Source: a bacterium (GTDB taxonomy: Bacteria > Vulcanimicrobiota > Xenobia > Xenobiales > JADMJV01). Taken from it: DNA of 59,170 bases. The stretch is from assembly GCA_030149525.1 (NCBI GenBank), contig JASBRJ010000279.1:1-59170 (forward strand), read 5' to 3'. Below, piece by piece: positions 8,329 to 17,009 of the stretch (the stretch's first letter is position 1; every line of letters starts with the position of its first letter). The notes below the pieces were generated by a model. It made no database searches. It was given only the letters and a program-made list of their open reading frames with translations, and had not been told where the DNA came from. The position numbers and the translations under genes were made by a program.

Positions 8329-9606
8329 TCAGGTCAGCAGCGACTCCACGCACTGAAGATAGCGCTCCACTTCAGCTTCCCAGTTCCAACGAGATCGGGC
8401 CGCTTCGAGGGCTCTTTCTTGTTGAGCCTCTAACTCACCGGAAGTGACCATCTGATGTAGGGCCTCGGCGATGTCGTTAGGAGCGTAGGGGTCGAAGAGG
8501 TTGCCCAGTTGATACTCTTTGACGAAACGAGAGATCTCAGGGATGTCGGAGCCGCAGATGGCAAGTCCGGCGCTCATATATTCGAACAGTTTATTGGGGG
8601 TGGAGTAATAATGGTTAAGACAGCTGGGTAGGAACGGGATGAGGCCGATGTCGGCTCCGGCGGCGGCTTTCACCACATCGGGTCCAGGAACCGGGTCAAG
8701 CCACTGAATCCTACCCGAACTATCGAGTGCCCTCAGCTCTTTTTCGCTACTGCCGAAGCCTCGGAAGGCGATTTGAACGGAGTCGAGCTTGGCGGCCGCG
8801 GCGATAACCTGCTCCAGGCCTCTGTGGGGGACGTAGGCTCCCTGGTAGAGGGCGACCGGTTTGCTGTTCTTGGCGCGCTTAGGAACAGTTTGAGTTTCCT
8901 GACAGTTGTGAAGGGCCAGGACGCCTTGAAAATTGTATTTTTTTTCCAGGATTTCCGCCAGCGGTTCGTTGACCGTCATGACGAGGTCGGGAACGGCTAT
9001 CAGTTCTCGTTCCAAATTGTCCCAGTAGTCCACAGCTTCCTGAGAGTCGATGAAGGGCTGTTCACTCCAAAGTTCGTGGGTGTCGTAGATGACCGGGATG
9101 TCAAGCTCCTTGCCCAGGATGGTGGCAGCCCTCAAGGCGTCCAAGTCGTGGGCCTGAACAAGATTGGGCTTCCATCGTTTGGCACGTTCGGCCCACACTC
9201 GATTGATGCGCTCGATGTATTTCCAATGGTCCTTGCGTTGGGCGGGTGCCTGAGCTTCCAGTTCACGGACCGGTTTCGGACAGGGACGTTGGGGAGTACG
9301 GTCCACCGGCATAATAAGCGAGCCGTCGGGCGCGGACTCCTGTGGGCGTCGGCGCCGCTTCAATCGCCCCATAATGTGATCGTCGAAGAAGCGGGCCTGG
9401 TGACTCCGTTGATCTTCGCGCAGAAGCAGATAGCCCTCTCGTTGCTCTTTCGGCTTCTGACCGGCGGTCAGAAAACAGTAGACCCGAACCTGATAACCAC
9501 GCTTGCCTAAAGCTTGTGCCTGCTTATGGACCCGTTGATCATGATTGCCGTCGTTAAAGACGAACATGGCAATTTTCTTCGCTCTAGACCTGGTGGGTCG
9601 TTGCAC
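8329..9606 (-). CDS. Family 4-like glycosyltransferase (GT-B fold)
   Basis: A 425-residue glycosyltransferase. The N-terminal half has the GT4 acceptor-side pattern ('NDGNHDQRVHKQAQALGKRGYQV'). The C-terminal half carries the donor-binding signature 'STPNKLFEYMSAGLAICGSDIPE', where the Glu contacts the nucleotide sugar in this superfamily. A charged insert of about 50 residues (roughly 85-130) is unusual. The annotated GTG start directly abuts the stop of the preceding amidotransferase gene, and an in-frame ATG lies 12 codons further in. The neighbours suggest a glycan carrying amidated sugars or a modified surface polymer; this is inference. Confidence 0.85.
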   Translation of the reverse strand: MQRPTRSRAKKIAMFVFNDGNHDQRVHKQAQALGKRGYQVRVYCFLTAGQKPKEQREGYLLLREDQRSHQARFFDDHIMGRLKRRRRPQESAPDGSLIMPVDRTPQRPCPKPVRELEAQAPAQRKDHWKYIERINRVWAERAKRWKPNLVQAHDLDALRAATILGKELDIPVIYDTHELWSEQPFIDSQEAVDYWDNLERELIAVPDLVMTVNEPLAEILEKKYNFQGVLALHNCQETQTVPKRAKNSKPVALYQGAYVPHRGLEQVIAAAAKLDSVQIAFRGFGSSEKELRALDSSGRIQWLDPVPGPDVVKAAAGADIGLIPFLPSCLNHYYSTPNKLFEYMSAGLAICGSDIPEISRFVKEYQLGNLFDPYAPNDIAEALHQMVTSGELEAQQERALEAARSRWNWEAEVERYLQCVESLLT

Positions 9607-11583
9607 CTACGATACCGTCTCTTTCTTGGGAAATCCCTGACCTTTCAGGAACAGTTCGTTCCACCGGTATCCGTGGAGAATCCTCCACAGATCCCACGAC
9701 CTGTCTTCACCATCCTGATGCTTCTTCAGGATGTTGCGGCATTCGGTGCTATCGAATAAGTCGCACTGCTGGAAGCTTTGAGAATCGAAGAGGTCATGAA
9801 TCCATTCTTTAAGCTCGTTGCGAATCCAGTTGGCCACGGGAGTGGGGTAACCGAGTTTATCCTGGCGCTGGGTAACAGAGGCGGGGAGACGCCCGTTCAT
9901 GGCTTTGCGAAGCACCAACTTGGTGTGAGGGGGATCGATTTTGAATCGGTTGGGTAGGGCGAAGCAGAACTCCACCACTCGATGATCCAGAAACGGGACT
10001 CGAGCTTCTAGCGAGAACGCCATGGAATTTCGGTCTTCGTATCTCAAGAGGGGCGGAATGGAGAACCGGGTGAGATCGTCGTAAAGCTTCTGAGAAAGAC
10101 TGTTCTCAAAGATACGATCCACATCCATTCTGGTGGCGTCTTTTTTGGAGACCCGAGCGGCCAGGGCGGCTGCCAGCAGAGCTGGGGTTTTGACCTTCCC
10201 CGGGCGCTCTCTTTGAAACAGTTTAAGGATTTTCGGTCGCTTGGCTCTTCGAATCGCCCTCTCGGCAAGTGCGGTATGATCCATACCGGTCACTTCATTG
10301 ATCACTTTGCCCACTTCAAGAACCTGGTTGAGATCTTGTTTGTCTCTATGAAGTTCTTTGGCAAGTTCGGAAAGATACTCTCGGAAGTAGTGGTGGTAAC
10401 CGGCCAGAAGTTCGTCGCCTCCCTGACCGTCCAGCAATACGGTGACGCTCGTTTTGGCTTCCTCGATGACTTTCCTTTGGCTGTAGAGGCCGGGCCCCGC
10501 AGTCGGTTCATCCTGAGCCCACACGATCTTGTCGAAAATGTCGGGGAGATCACGGCCGTTGGACTCGATGGGGTGGGCGTTGGTGTTACATGCCTTAGCC
10601 ACATCTTCAATGAAGCGGCGCTCGTCGTAGCCTCTGTCGGGGTAGATACTGGAAAAAGTTTCCACCGGTCGGTCGATGAGGCCGGTGGCACAGGTGACAA
10701 CGGAGCTTGAGTCGAGGCCGCCCGATAGACAGGTGCCTACGGGTACGTCGGAACGCAAGCGAAGTCTTACCGCATCGGTGAACAGTTCGCGGAAGGCGTC
10801 GGAGGCTTCTGCCAGGTCCTTTGTTTGGGGAAAGTAGTCCGGTGCTGCCATTCGCTCGGAGTGGGCAGGTAGCTCCACCTTCTTGAGAGGCTTGAAGTTA
10901 CGCCAATCGGCCTGGGCGTCGATCTTCCAGTAGCGGTTGAGCTTCAACCCGCGAGCGGACACGGTGAGGGTGTGAGCCGGTGGCAAAATCTTGATGCTGT
11001 CGAAGAACGTTTCCCACTCGTCGTCGGTGAGACCCTCTCCAAAAAAACGGACCAGTGTTCTCAGGCGCGGTTTGCGTCGTGAGGGGTCATGGAGCAGGGC
11101 TTTGATCTCGGAGGCAAACTCGAACTCGGACCCCTGGTGGAAGTAGAAGAAAGGCTTGATGCCCAGGCGGTCCCGGGCGCAGAAGAGCACACGTTGTTTG
11201 GCGTTCCAGATGGCGAAGCTGAACATGCCGTTGAAACGCTTGACGCAATCGTCGCCCCACTCGATATAGGCGCGAAGCACCACTTCGGTGTCGCAGTCGC
11301 TGCGGAAGCTGTGGCCTTTGCTCTCTAGCTCTTCTCGAAGCTCGACGAAGTTGTAAATCTCGCCATTGTAGGTGATGGAGTAGCCGTCTTGAGTGAGCGG
11401 TTGGTGTCCGGCATCGGTAAGGTCGATGATGGCCAGACGCACATGGGCAAGACCCACCGGACCGTCCACAAAGACACCGTTGCCGTCGGGGCCACGGTGG
11501 GATTGCACTCGGTTCATGAAGTCCAGGGTGTCTCGGGAGACCGAGTCACCGTTGGAGTTGAAAATACCGGCGATACCACACAC
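9607..11583 (-). CDS. asnB: Glutamine-hydrolysing asparagine synthetase-type amidotransferase
   Basis: A 658-residue class II amidotransferase. It starts directly with MCGIAG, so Cys2 becomes the N-terminal catalytic nucleophile of the glutaminase domain (about 1-200). The synthetase domain has the ATP-pyrophosphatase loop SGGLDSS and the downstream 'LDGQGGDELLAGY' motif. AsnB enzymes make asparagine from aspartate, glutamine and ATP, while relatives in glycan or peptide gene clusters amidate other carboxylates. A Lys-rich insert (roughly 235-260 and 440-480) makes it longer than the housekeeping enzyme. It is five bases from the upstream asnB-like gene and abuts the glycosyltransferase, so translation is probably coupled. 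Confidence 0.9.
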   Translation of the reverse strand: MCGIAGIFNSNGDSVSRDTLDFMNRVQSHRGPDGNGVFVDGPVGLAHVRLAIIDLTDAGHQPLTQDGYSITYNGEIYNFVELREELESKGHSFRSDCDTEVVLRAYIEWGDDCVKRFNGMFSFAIWNAKQRVLFCARDRLGIKPFFYFHQGSEFEFASEIKALLHDPSRRKPRLRTLVRFFGEGLTDDEWETFFDSIKILPPAHTLTVSARGLKLNRYWKIDAQADWRNFKPLKKVELPAHSERMAAPDYFPQTKDLAEASDAFRELFTDAVRLRLRSDVPVGTCLSGGLDSSSVVTCATGLIDRPVETFSSIYPDRGYDERRFIEDVAKACNTNAHPIESNGRDLPDIFDKIVWAQDEPTAGPGLYSQRKVIEEAKTSVTVLLDGQGGDELLAGYHHYFREYLSELAKELHRDKQDLNQVLEVGKVINEVTGMDHTALAERAIRRAKRPKILKLFQRERPGKVKTPALLAAALAARVSKKDATRMDVDRIFENSLSQKLYDDLTRFSIPPLLRYEDRNSMAFSLEARVPFLDHRVVEFCFALPNRFKIDPPHTKLVLRKAMNGRLPASVTQRQDKLGYPTPVANWIRNELKEWIHDLFDSQSFQQCDLFDSTECRNILKKHQDGEDRSWDLWRILHGYRWNELFLKGQGFPKKETVS

Positions 11584-11588
11584 GGTGC

Positions 11589-13589
11589 TTAGGCGCTGCC
11601 TGCCAGAGCTTCGGAGTTGGCTACTCCCGGCACTTTGACCGAGGCGATGGTGTAGTCCACCAGTTTCTTCTCGCCGCCCGATTGCTCCACGATCAGTTTA
11701 GCGGCATCCCCCAGAGGGACGGGAAGCGACTGAGCCATGTAGATGTCGTACCAAATTTGGAAAGAGAGCAAGCTCAGGATTTTGTTGGCAAGACCGGCAT
11801 CGCCGCCTTCGAAGCGGTTCAGAAGACTGGTGACTTCTTTGGCCGAGAAGAGGTCGTGGCGTTTGAGTTCTGAGGGGCTGAGGGCTTCCTTGGCGTAGCT
11901 GAAGAGCCAGCCTTGCAGCCACTGATTGACAGGGAGAACAAAGCCTTCCTTGGGCCTGTCGATGGCACTCGCGGGAAGATAGGGACGGGCGGCTGTTTTG
12001 AGAGCCACTTTCACGTCCCGGTCGCGAATCTTGAATCGCTCGGGGATGCGGGCTACGAACTCCATAACTTGAGTGTCCAGGAAGGCAGTTCGGATCTCTA
12101 AAGAGTGGGCCATGGAGAGGCGGTCGGTGAAAGCCAGTACCTGATCGGGGAGTTGGGTGAGAAACTCTGTTTCCAGGATACGATTGGTGGGATCACCGGC
12201 GGTGAGATCCGACATGATCGACTTCAGATGAGCCTGGGTGGAGAACTTACTGAAGTTTCCGGCCGCCTCACTGGAGTAGAGTGACTGCTTGTCGGCATCG
12301 GTGAAGACGGCCAGTTTGTGTTTCCAAACCCAGTCTTGGGGTTCTGCGATGCGGCCCAGGAATTCTCGAGGCTGACCTTCGGAGAAGTGACCCAGGTCGC
12401 CGGGTTCACGACCTTCGGCTCGAGCTCGACACAACTCTGCTGCAGGGCGAGCCATACGGTGAGTGAGGTAGGAGCCGAAGAGTTCGTCGCTGCCGTCGCC
12501 GCTGATGGCCACTTTCACATGCTTTGAGATCAGGCGACTGAGAAAGTAGGTGCTCACAACACCTGAGAACGGCTCGTCGAAGTGACTCAGAATAGCCGGG
12601 AGTTCGCGCTGGAAGTCTCCGTAGTTCATCTGTTCTTCGTGATGGTCGGTGTCGTAGCGCTTGGCGATTTCTCGGGCGCAGCGAAGATCCAGTTCTTTCC
12701 CGGGAGTAGACGACTCTTCGGAGTAGGTGAGAGTGAAGGTTTTGATCTGATCGGGGGCCACCTCGGCGGCAAGAGCGGTGGAAAGGCTGCTGTCGATACC
12801 GCCGGAGAGGAAGAAGCCGATGGGAACATCCGACACCAGTCGGCGTTTCACGCCCGCTTTCATCCGGCGGATGAACTCTTCGGCCAGTTCTTGCTCGTCG
12901 AGTTTGCCCTCGAAGGGAGTCCAGTCCAGTCTCCAGTAAGGCTCCACGCTTCGTATCTGCCCGTTTTTCCAGAGGAGACGATGAGCGGGCTTAAGCATTC
13001 TGATCCCCTCGAAGATGGAGAGGGGAGTGGGAACATTCTTGTAGCTCAGGTAGTGGTGGACAGCTTCCAGATTGAGGTTTCGTTGAAATCCGGGCACCTG
13101 AAGAAGCGCTTTCACTTCCGAGGCGTACCACAGAGCGCCTTGGTGTTCCAGGTAGTAGAGCGGCTTCTTACCGGAACGGTCTCGCGCCAGCACTCCTTGC
13201 TGCTCAATTTCGTCGAAGATGCTGATGGCAAACATGCCTTCAAGCTTTGTGGGAAAGTCCAGGCCGAACTCTCGATAGAGGTGGGGTATCACCTCGGTGT
13301 CTCCATCGGTGAAGAAGACATGTCCTGTGGTGTTTTTGAGCAACTCTTCCCGAGCTTCTCTGAAGTTGTAAATCTCACCGTTTTGAGCGGCCCAAATACG
13401 TTTTTGATCTTCGGACAGCGGCTGGCGGCCGTTGTCCAGATCGATAATGGAAAGGCGACGGGCGCCGAGCGTGTAGCCCTCACCGTACACAACATGCTGG
13501 TCGTCGGGCCCCCGGTGGGCCATCACTCTCAGCATTCTGGCCACGGTTTCAGGGTCTTTCACCCCAAAAACACCGGCTATTCCACACAT
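11589..13589 (-). CDS. asnB: Glutamine-hydrolysing asparagine synthetase-type amidotransferase (first copy)
   Basis: A 666-residue class II amidotransferase and the first gene of the operon. The start is placed at the MCGIAG methionine (13587-13589) because catalytic Cys must follow the initiator Met and a GAGGTG ribosome site lies eight bases upstream; the frame stays open to 13661 but those codons make no sense for the family. The glutaminase domain occupies about 1-210 and the synthetase domain carries SGGIDSS and 'ISGDGSDELFGSY'. The two tandem copies clearly differ in sequence (for example 'ISGDGSDELFG' against 'LDGQGGDELLAG'), so they are old paralogues rather than a recent duplication and probably have different substrates. 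Confidence 0.9.
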   Translation of the reverse strand: MCGIAGVFGVKDPETVARMLRVMAHRGPDDQHVVYGEGYTLGARRLSIIDLDNGRQPLSEDQKRIWAAQNGEIYNFREAREELLKNTTGHVFFTDGDTEVIPHLYREFGLDFPTKLEGMFAISIFDEIEQQGVLARDRSGKKPLYYLEHQGALWYASEVKALLQVPGFQRNLNLEAVHHYLSYKNVPTPLSIFEGIRMLKPAHRLLWKNGQIRSVEPYWRLDWTPFEGKLDEQELAEEFIRRMKAGVKRRLVSDVPIGFFLSGGIDSSLSTALAAEVAPDQIKTFTLTYSEESSTPGKELDLRCAREIAKRYDTDHHEEQMNYGDFQRELPAILSHFDEPFSGVVSTYFLSRLISKHVKVAISGDGSDELFGSYLTHRMARPAAELCRARAEGREPGDLGHFSEGQPREFLGRIAEPQDWVWKHKLAVFTDADKQSLYSSEAAGNFSKFSTQAHLKSIMSDLTAGDPTNRILETEFLTQLPDQVLAFTDRLSMAHSLEIRTAFLDTQVMEFVARIPERFKIRDRDVKVALKTAARPYLPASAIDRPKEGFVLPVNQWLQGWLFSYAKEALSPSELKRHDLFSAKEVTSLLNRFEGGDAGLANKILSLLSFQIWYDIYMAQSLPVPLGDAAKLIVEQSGGEKKLVDYTIASVKVPGVANSEALAGSA

Positions 13590-13715
13590 AATCGCACCTC
13601 GAGAGAAAAATCTGCACCCTCGGTTCCCCCTTGGAGGGCCGGTCCCTGTAGTTTTGTTCAATTCCCCTTATTGTTTCGCCTTGTGAGAGGGCTTTAGCTT
13701 GACAAGGTAAAGTTT

Positions 13716-15374
13716 TTGGCTATGGACGTTATGCTCCTCTCCGACTGGAGATTGATTGTTGTGGTAGTGGCGGCCGCCATCGTGTCGTCGTTACTGAGTC
13801 TCAATGTGGCAGCCCGTCCGGCAGCCATTAAGACCGGGCAACTCGCTACCGCTTTGACTGTGGCGCAACTCCTTTTTCTCCTCACCCGGTTTGCCAATCT
13901 GTTCTACACGCCGCTCATGGCTAAGTTCGTTGATGAGGCCGAGAAGTCACACAGTCTGGAAAAGCTTTACGGTCAGATTCAATGGGTGATAGCAGGGACG
14001 GCCTTCGGGGGAGTGGTCTCCTGGATGCTTCTTGCCACAGCCATCAACTGGCTCTGCTGTGGAGTGAAGTGCTTTCACCATCGGGGAACGATGCCTGCGG
14101 CTCTCGCTCGTTTGCTTCGCCCCCACGCCTGGGGAGTAGTGGCGCGCGCTGTTCGGCCTCCCAGTAATCTTGGCGTGAAGCTCTTTCGTTTGGAGGGAGT
14201 GTCTCCAGGATTTCTTGTCATCAACGTCGTGGCTACAGGAATCTGGACAGTCGGCCTACTGGCTGCCCTCTACGTCTCGGGAATGAACCCAAAGTTTGCC
14301 ATCACCGCAGGGCTTCTTTCAGGACTCGTGACCGGCGTGGCGGCTATTATTTTCTCTGTTTGGGTCGATCCGAAAGCTGCCCTGATCACCGATCTGGTCG
14401 AGCGAGGAGAACTTCCCGAAAAGCAAGTGAGAATCACCGCCGTTCACTTGGTTATGGGAAATCTGGTTGGTTCTCTTCTGGGCTTCTTTCTCCTCACGTC
14501 CGCCATCAAAGTCATTGAATTTGCGGCTCATCGAATGGCTGAAAGCGGTGACGGAATGCAGGAGAGTCTGCTTCCTCTGCTTTTGCTCAATCTCTGTTTC
14601 ACGCTCTTGGCCTCCACAACCTACAGTTCCAGGGTCTCGGCCGTTGTGACCAGGCGAGTTGCCACCGCCGTCGCTGTTTACAATCTGTTTTTTCTGGTAA
14701 CTCGTTTGGCGAGTCAGTTTTACGCACCGGCCCTTGGTGCAATGCGAGATTTTACCGTGGGTTCGAAAACAGCCACCCTCCAGCAACTGGCTCATTCCTT
14801 CCAGTGGATTATCAGCGGTGCGGCCTGGGGAGCCCTCCTGGGCTGGCTGCTCATGCCGTCCTTCATCGAGATCTACAATTGGATTATCGTGAAAACTCAG
14901 GAGCGGGAGAGCCTGCCGAGCGTCATCCTTTATGCCCTCTGTCCTTTTCACTGGGGCGAGTTGCTCCGATGCCTGCGACGTCCCTCTACCCTGGGCATAG
15001 CTCTTGCCGACGTGAACAGGTTGCCGAAGGCTTTCCTGTTGGGGAATGCCGTGGTGGTGGCTATTCACACCTGCGGGGTGCCGGCAGCCATCTACTGCGG
15101 AGCGCTGCTACCCGAGATGGCGCGAACAGTTTCCTTGATGAGTTCGGTGGTCAACGGTCTTGCCACCGTCACCCTGAGCGTGCTGGTGGACCCGACGATC
15201 TCAAAGTTGACCGACGAGGCTAGCAAGGGAAAGAGGCCCGAGATCGACGTAAAGACAGCGTGTTTCTGCCTCATGGCAAGTATGTTTGTGGGCACGGTTT
15301 TGGCTCAACTGTTCTTCTATCCCGCTTGTCGGTTGGTGGCCTGGGCGGGGTGGGCATTGGACCGGGTCTTTTAG
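13716..15374 (+). CDS. Internally duplicated Amj-type lipid II flippase
   Basis: A 552-residue polytopic membrane protein. Each half (about 1-265 and 285-552) follows the pattern of Amj (DUF2837, Bacillus YdaH), a lipid II flippase of about 270 residues that can replace MurJ. Halves align by motifs: 'AIKTGQLATALTVAQLLFLL' with 'AVVTRRVATAVAVYNLFFLV'; 'QWVIAGTAFGGVVSWML' with 'QWIISGAAWGALLGWLL'; 'WVDPKAALITDLVERGE' with 'LVDPTISKLTDEASKGK'. It is therefore a tandem fusion of two Amj units. The TTG at 13716 has an AAGG eight bases upstream; ATG at 13722 is the alternative. It diverges from the asnB operon. Known Amj acts in the cytoplasmic membrane in peptidoglycan precursor export; that role here is by homology. 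Confidence 0.75.
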   Translation: MAMDVMLLSDWRLIVVVVAAAIVSSLLSLNVAARPAAIKTGQLATALTVAQLLFLLTRFANLFYTPLMAKFVDEAEKSHSLEKLYGQIQWVIAGTAFGGVVSWMLLATAINWLCCGVKCFHHRGTMPAALARLLRPHAWGVVARAVRPPSNLGVKLFRLEGVSPGFLVINVVATGIWTVGLLAALYVSGMNPKFAITAGLLSGLVTGVAAIIFSVWVDPKAALITDLVERGELPEKQVRITAVHLVMGNLVGSLLGFFLLTSAIKVIEFAAHRMAESGDGMQESLLPLLLLNLCFTLLASTTYSSRVSAVVTRRVATAVAVYNLFFLVTRLASQFYAPALGAMRDFTVGSKTATLQQLAHSFQWIISGAAWGALLGWLLMPSFIEIYNWIIVKTQERESLPSVILYALCPFHWGELLRCLRRPSTLGIALADVNRLPKAFLLGNAVVVAIHTCGVPAAIYCGALLPEMARTVSLMSSVVNGLATVTLSVLVDPTISKLTDEASKGKRPEIDVKTACFCLMASMFVGTVLAQLFFYPACRLVAWAGWALDRVF

Positions 15375-15460
15375 TGCTCTTGCTCAACCTTCTATCCATA
15401 TTGGCAAATTTTGTCATGTTTAATAAGATCGGAGGGAACGATGGCTAAGGAGTCACGATT

Positions 15461-15568
15461 GTGCCGACAAGGAATGTTAATCTGACGGAGCATTATCACA
15501 AATTTGTGGAGGCTCAAGTGAGGTCGGGGAGATTTAAGAATGCGAGTGAAGTCATGAACTTGGATTAG
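15461..15568 (+). pseudogene. Truncated ParD-type antitoxin remnant
   Basis: A 35-codon reading frame from GTG, with AAGGAG eight bases upstream. It translates to a protein beginning VPTRNVNLTEHYHKFV and running to 'GRFKNASEVMNLD', then a stop. This matches the N-terminal ribbon-helix-helix half of ParD/CC2985-type antitoxins, which normally continue for another 40-50 residues after the NASEV motif to bind the ParE toxin. The toxin-binding half is absent and no parE follows, so it is a decayed toxin-antitoxin remnant. The intact ribosome site means a DNA-binding stub could still be made. Confidence 0.75.
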
Positions 15569-15581
15569 GGGTTTGGCAGCC

Positions 15582-15775
15582 CGTTCGGTAACTCGCTCAC
15601 CCTTTCAATTCTCAGCGGTGCTGCCGGGGGAGCGCGCTTGGGCTGGCTGATCGATCAGGCCACCGCCTTCTACTTTCGGTATCACTGCAGACGACGTGAA
15701 AAGGCTACCCAGAGCTTTGCTGTTCGGCAACGCCGTTGTGGTGGCGATTCACACCTGAGGAGTCCCGGCAGCCAT
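15582..15775 (+). pseudogene. Decayed fragment of an Amj-like flippase gene
   Basis: Two blocks are recognisably related to the second half of the upstream Amj-like gene. Bases around 15590-15650 encode 'ILSGAAGGARLGWLI', matching 'IISGAAWGALLGWLL' of the intact gene. Bases 15693-15775 encode 'DVKRLPRALLFGNAVVVAIHT', then TGA where the intact gene has TGC for Cys, then 'GVPAAM', matching 'DVNRLPKAFLLGNAVVVAIHTCGVPAA'. The blocks lie in different frames, and about 150 bases of intervening sequence are missing. This is a non-functional partial copy that has diverged, so it is not a recent duplication. It starts about 14 bases after the ParD remnant. No other gene is visible between 15375 and 15780. 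Confidence 0.8.
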
Positions 15776-15780
15776 GGTTT

Positions 15781-16041
15781 TTAGGTCCAAAATAGATCGA
15801 AAAACACCCAGACGAAGAAATTGCAAAAGAAGAATGTAGAGCCATACAAAAGCACCATAAGAAACCAGAAAAAAACCGGTTGTTCGACCTTCTTTACAAC
15901 GACGACACGATTGTGCTTTTGCGATCGGATGAAGCCCGCATCGAACGTATGGAGGGCGGAAGATATCACTCCCACGTTGACGGCCAGGAAAAGGGAGATG
16001 ATCAGAAAGCCCCAAATCGCTTGTTCCGGTTCGATTGACAT
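15781..16041 (-). CDS. Small two-helix membrane protein
   Basis: An 86-residue protein with two strongly hydrophobic segments, about residues 9-29 ('GFLIISLFLAVNVGVISSAL') and 58-83 (Phe/Leu/Trp rich), joined by a basic loop ('RSQKHNRVVVVKK'). No family is recognised. AAGAAG lies immediately before the ATG, a poor spacing, so support rests on the protein-like composition. Its 3' end abuts the amj fragment. The 190 bases upstream to 16233 hold no gene that I can support. Confidence 0.5.
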   Translation of the reverse strand: MSIEPEQAIWGFLIISLFLAVNVGVISSALHTFDAGFIRSQKHNRVVVVKKVEQPVFFWFLMVLLYGSTFFFCNFFVWVFFDLFWT

Positions 16042-16233
16042 ACTTCTTGATTGAGTAGAGTTGAAGTCTAATCCTACTTACTTGGCCCTATATTTCCGTA
16101 GACCCAAGGGGGCTGAATTGAGCGGATTTCATCAGGTGAAGGTTGGGTATGCCGAGGTCCGAATCGCTCAAGACGGCAATGTCCGAAAGAGAATCTCAGG
16201 TTTCCGTGGTCGAGTGTCGAGATGAAGTTCTAA

Positions 16234-16671
16234 ATGCCAAAGTGTAAAGCCCTCCCCTCATACGCCCGCGATTTTCTCCATCACCCCTGGGAAGTCGTTT
16301 TAGCAACTCTCAATCCATCGGGCCTGCCTCAACAAACTGTCATGTGGTATTGCCTGGAGGGTGAGTCTCTTTTTCTTAGCTGTCTCGGGACTCGGAAGAA
16401 GGTGCGCAATCTCCACCGAAACCCTGAGGCCTCGGCTCTGGCTGTTGGCCCCGGATGCTATCTTTCGCTCTCGGGAGTGGTGGAAGTCTTGCCCGACGAG
16501 GCTTATGCGCAGGCCATGCTTGAAAGGATCGTTTCGCGGTACGTTTCCCCGGAGAAGCTAGACAAGATGCTGAGTCAGCTCACTGATTCGAGCCGGGTCA
16601 CCTTGCGGATGCAAATTCTCCAGTATCATTCTCACAGGGTGCTTGCCTGGCTAAGGGGTCAGGGGGGGTAG
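16234..16671 (+). CDS. PPOX-class flavin/F420-fold protein
   Basis: A 145-residue protein with the pyridoxamine-phosphate-oxidase split-barrel pattern: 'VVLATLNPSGLPQQTVMWYCLEGESLFL' near the start, then 'TRKKVRNLHRNPEASALAV' (the basic cofactor-phosphate segment) and a 'YLSLSGVVEVLPD' strand. Members bind FMN, F420 or haem and usually reduce small molecules. Which cofactor is used here cannot be read from the sequence. No signal peptide, so cytoplasmic. No clear ribosome site precedes the ATG. It appears to be a single-gene unit. Confidence 0.85.
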   Translation: MPKCKALPSYARDFLHHPWEVVLATLNPSGLPQQTVMWYCLEGESLFLSCLGTRKKVRNLHRNPEASALAVGPGCYLSLSGVVEVLPDEAYAQAMLERIVSRYVSPEKLDKMLSQLTDSSRVTLRMQILQYHSHRVLAWLRGQGG

Positions 16672-16700
16672 TAAAAATATTGTCCCTGGATTTGGCCTAA

Positions 16701-16886
16701 CTACCACCCGAAATCGGATCGGTAGGCGGAATAAAAACTCCAGGCTTTATCGAGGTCGAATTGCCCTTCGAGAGTGTGCAGCGGATAGGCGGCTCGAATT
16801 CGAGCGACCCATTTCTCGTATTCCTGCTTTGCTTCGAAACAGGCGTAGTAAGTGCGGCGCCCGTCGAAGGTCTCTACGATCGTCAT
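16701..16886 (-). CDS. Small protein of unknown function, possibly a gene remnant
   Basis: A 61-residue frame with natural-looking composition (Tyr, Trp, Phe and charged residues: 'RRTYYACFEAKQEYEKWVARI'). AGAGG is only one base from the ATG, a poor spacing. The frame stays open upstream of the ATG for about 13 more codons without another good start, and those codons also look protein-like ('YSGYGESETLRG'). It may therefore be the 3' end of a once longer gene. No family recognised. Confidence 0.4.
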   Translation of the reverse strand: MTIVETFDGRRTYYACFEAKQEYEKWVARIRAAYPLHTLEGQFDLDKAWSFYSAYRSDFGW

Positions 16887-17009
16887 TCCTCTTAAGGTTT
16901 CTGATTCCCCGTAGCCGGAATACTTTCAGCGTATTTGCCTTCGCTTTGACATTGCTGTGATGGAGTTTTGACGCTGCCAATCTAATCTTGAGCGAACACT
17001 TGGAGATTT

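Noticed and set aside
8773-9510. A 245-codon plus-strand frame inside the glycosyltransferase gene.
   Set aside because: The minus strand has clear GT4 motifs here; no ribosome site or family match supports the plus-strand frame.
12582-13697. Long open frame on the plus strand opposite the first amidotransferase (371 codons).
   Set aside because: It is antisense to a clear AsnB-type gene with intact motifs. Its product has no family features and arises from codon bias on the opposite strand.
14319-15068. A minus-strand frame of 249 codons in the flippase gene.
   Set aside because: It is polar, low-complexity and antisense to a membrane protein with clear repeats, so it is not a separate gene.
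16042-16233. A 35-codon frame from the TTG near 16119, ending just before the PPOX gene.
   Set aside because: No ribosome site and no family resemblance; too short to support without comparative data.
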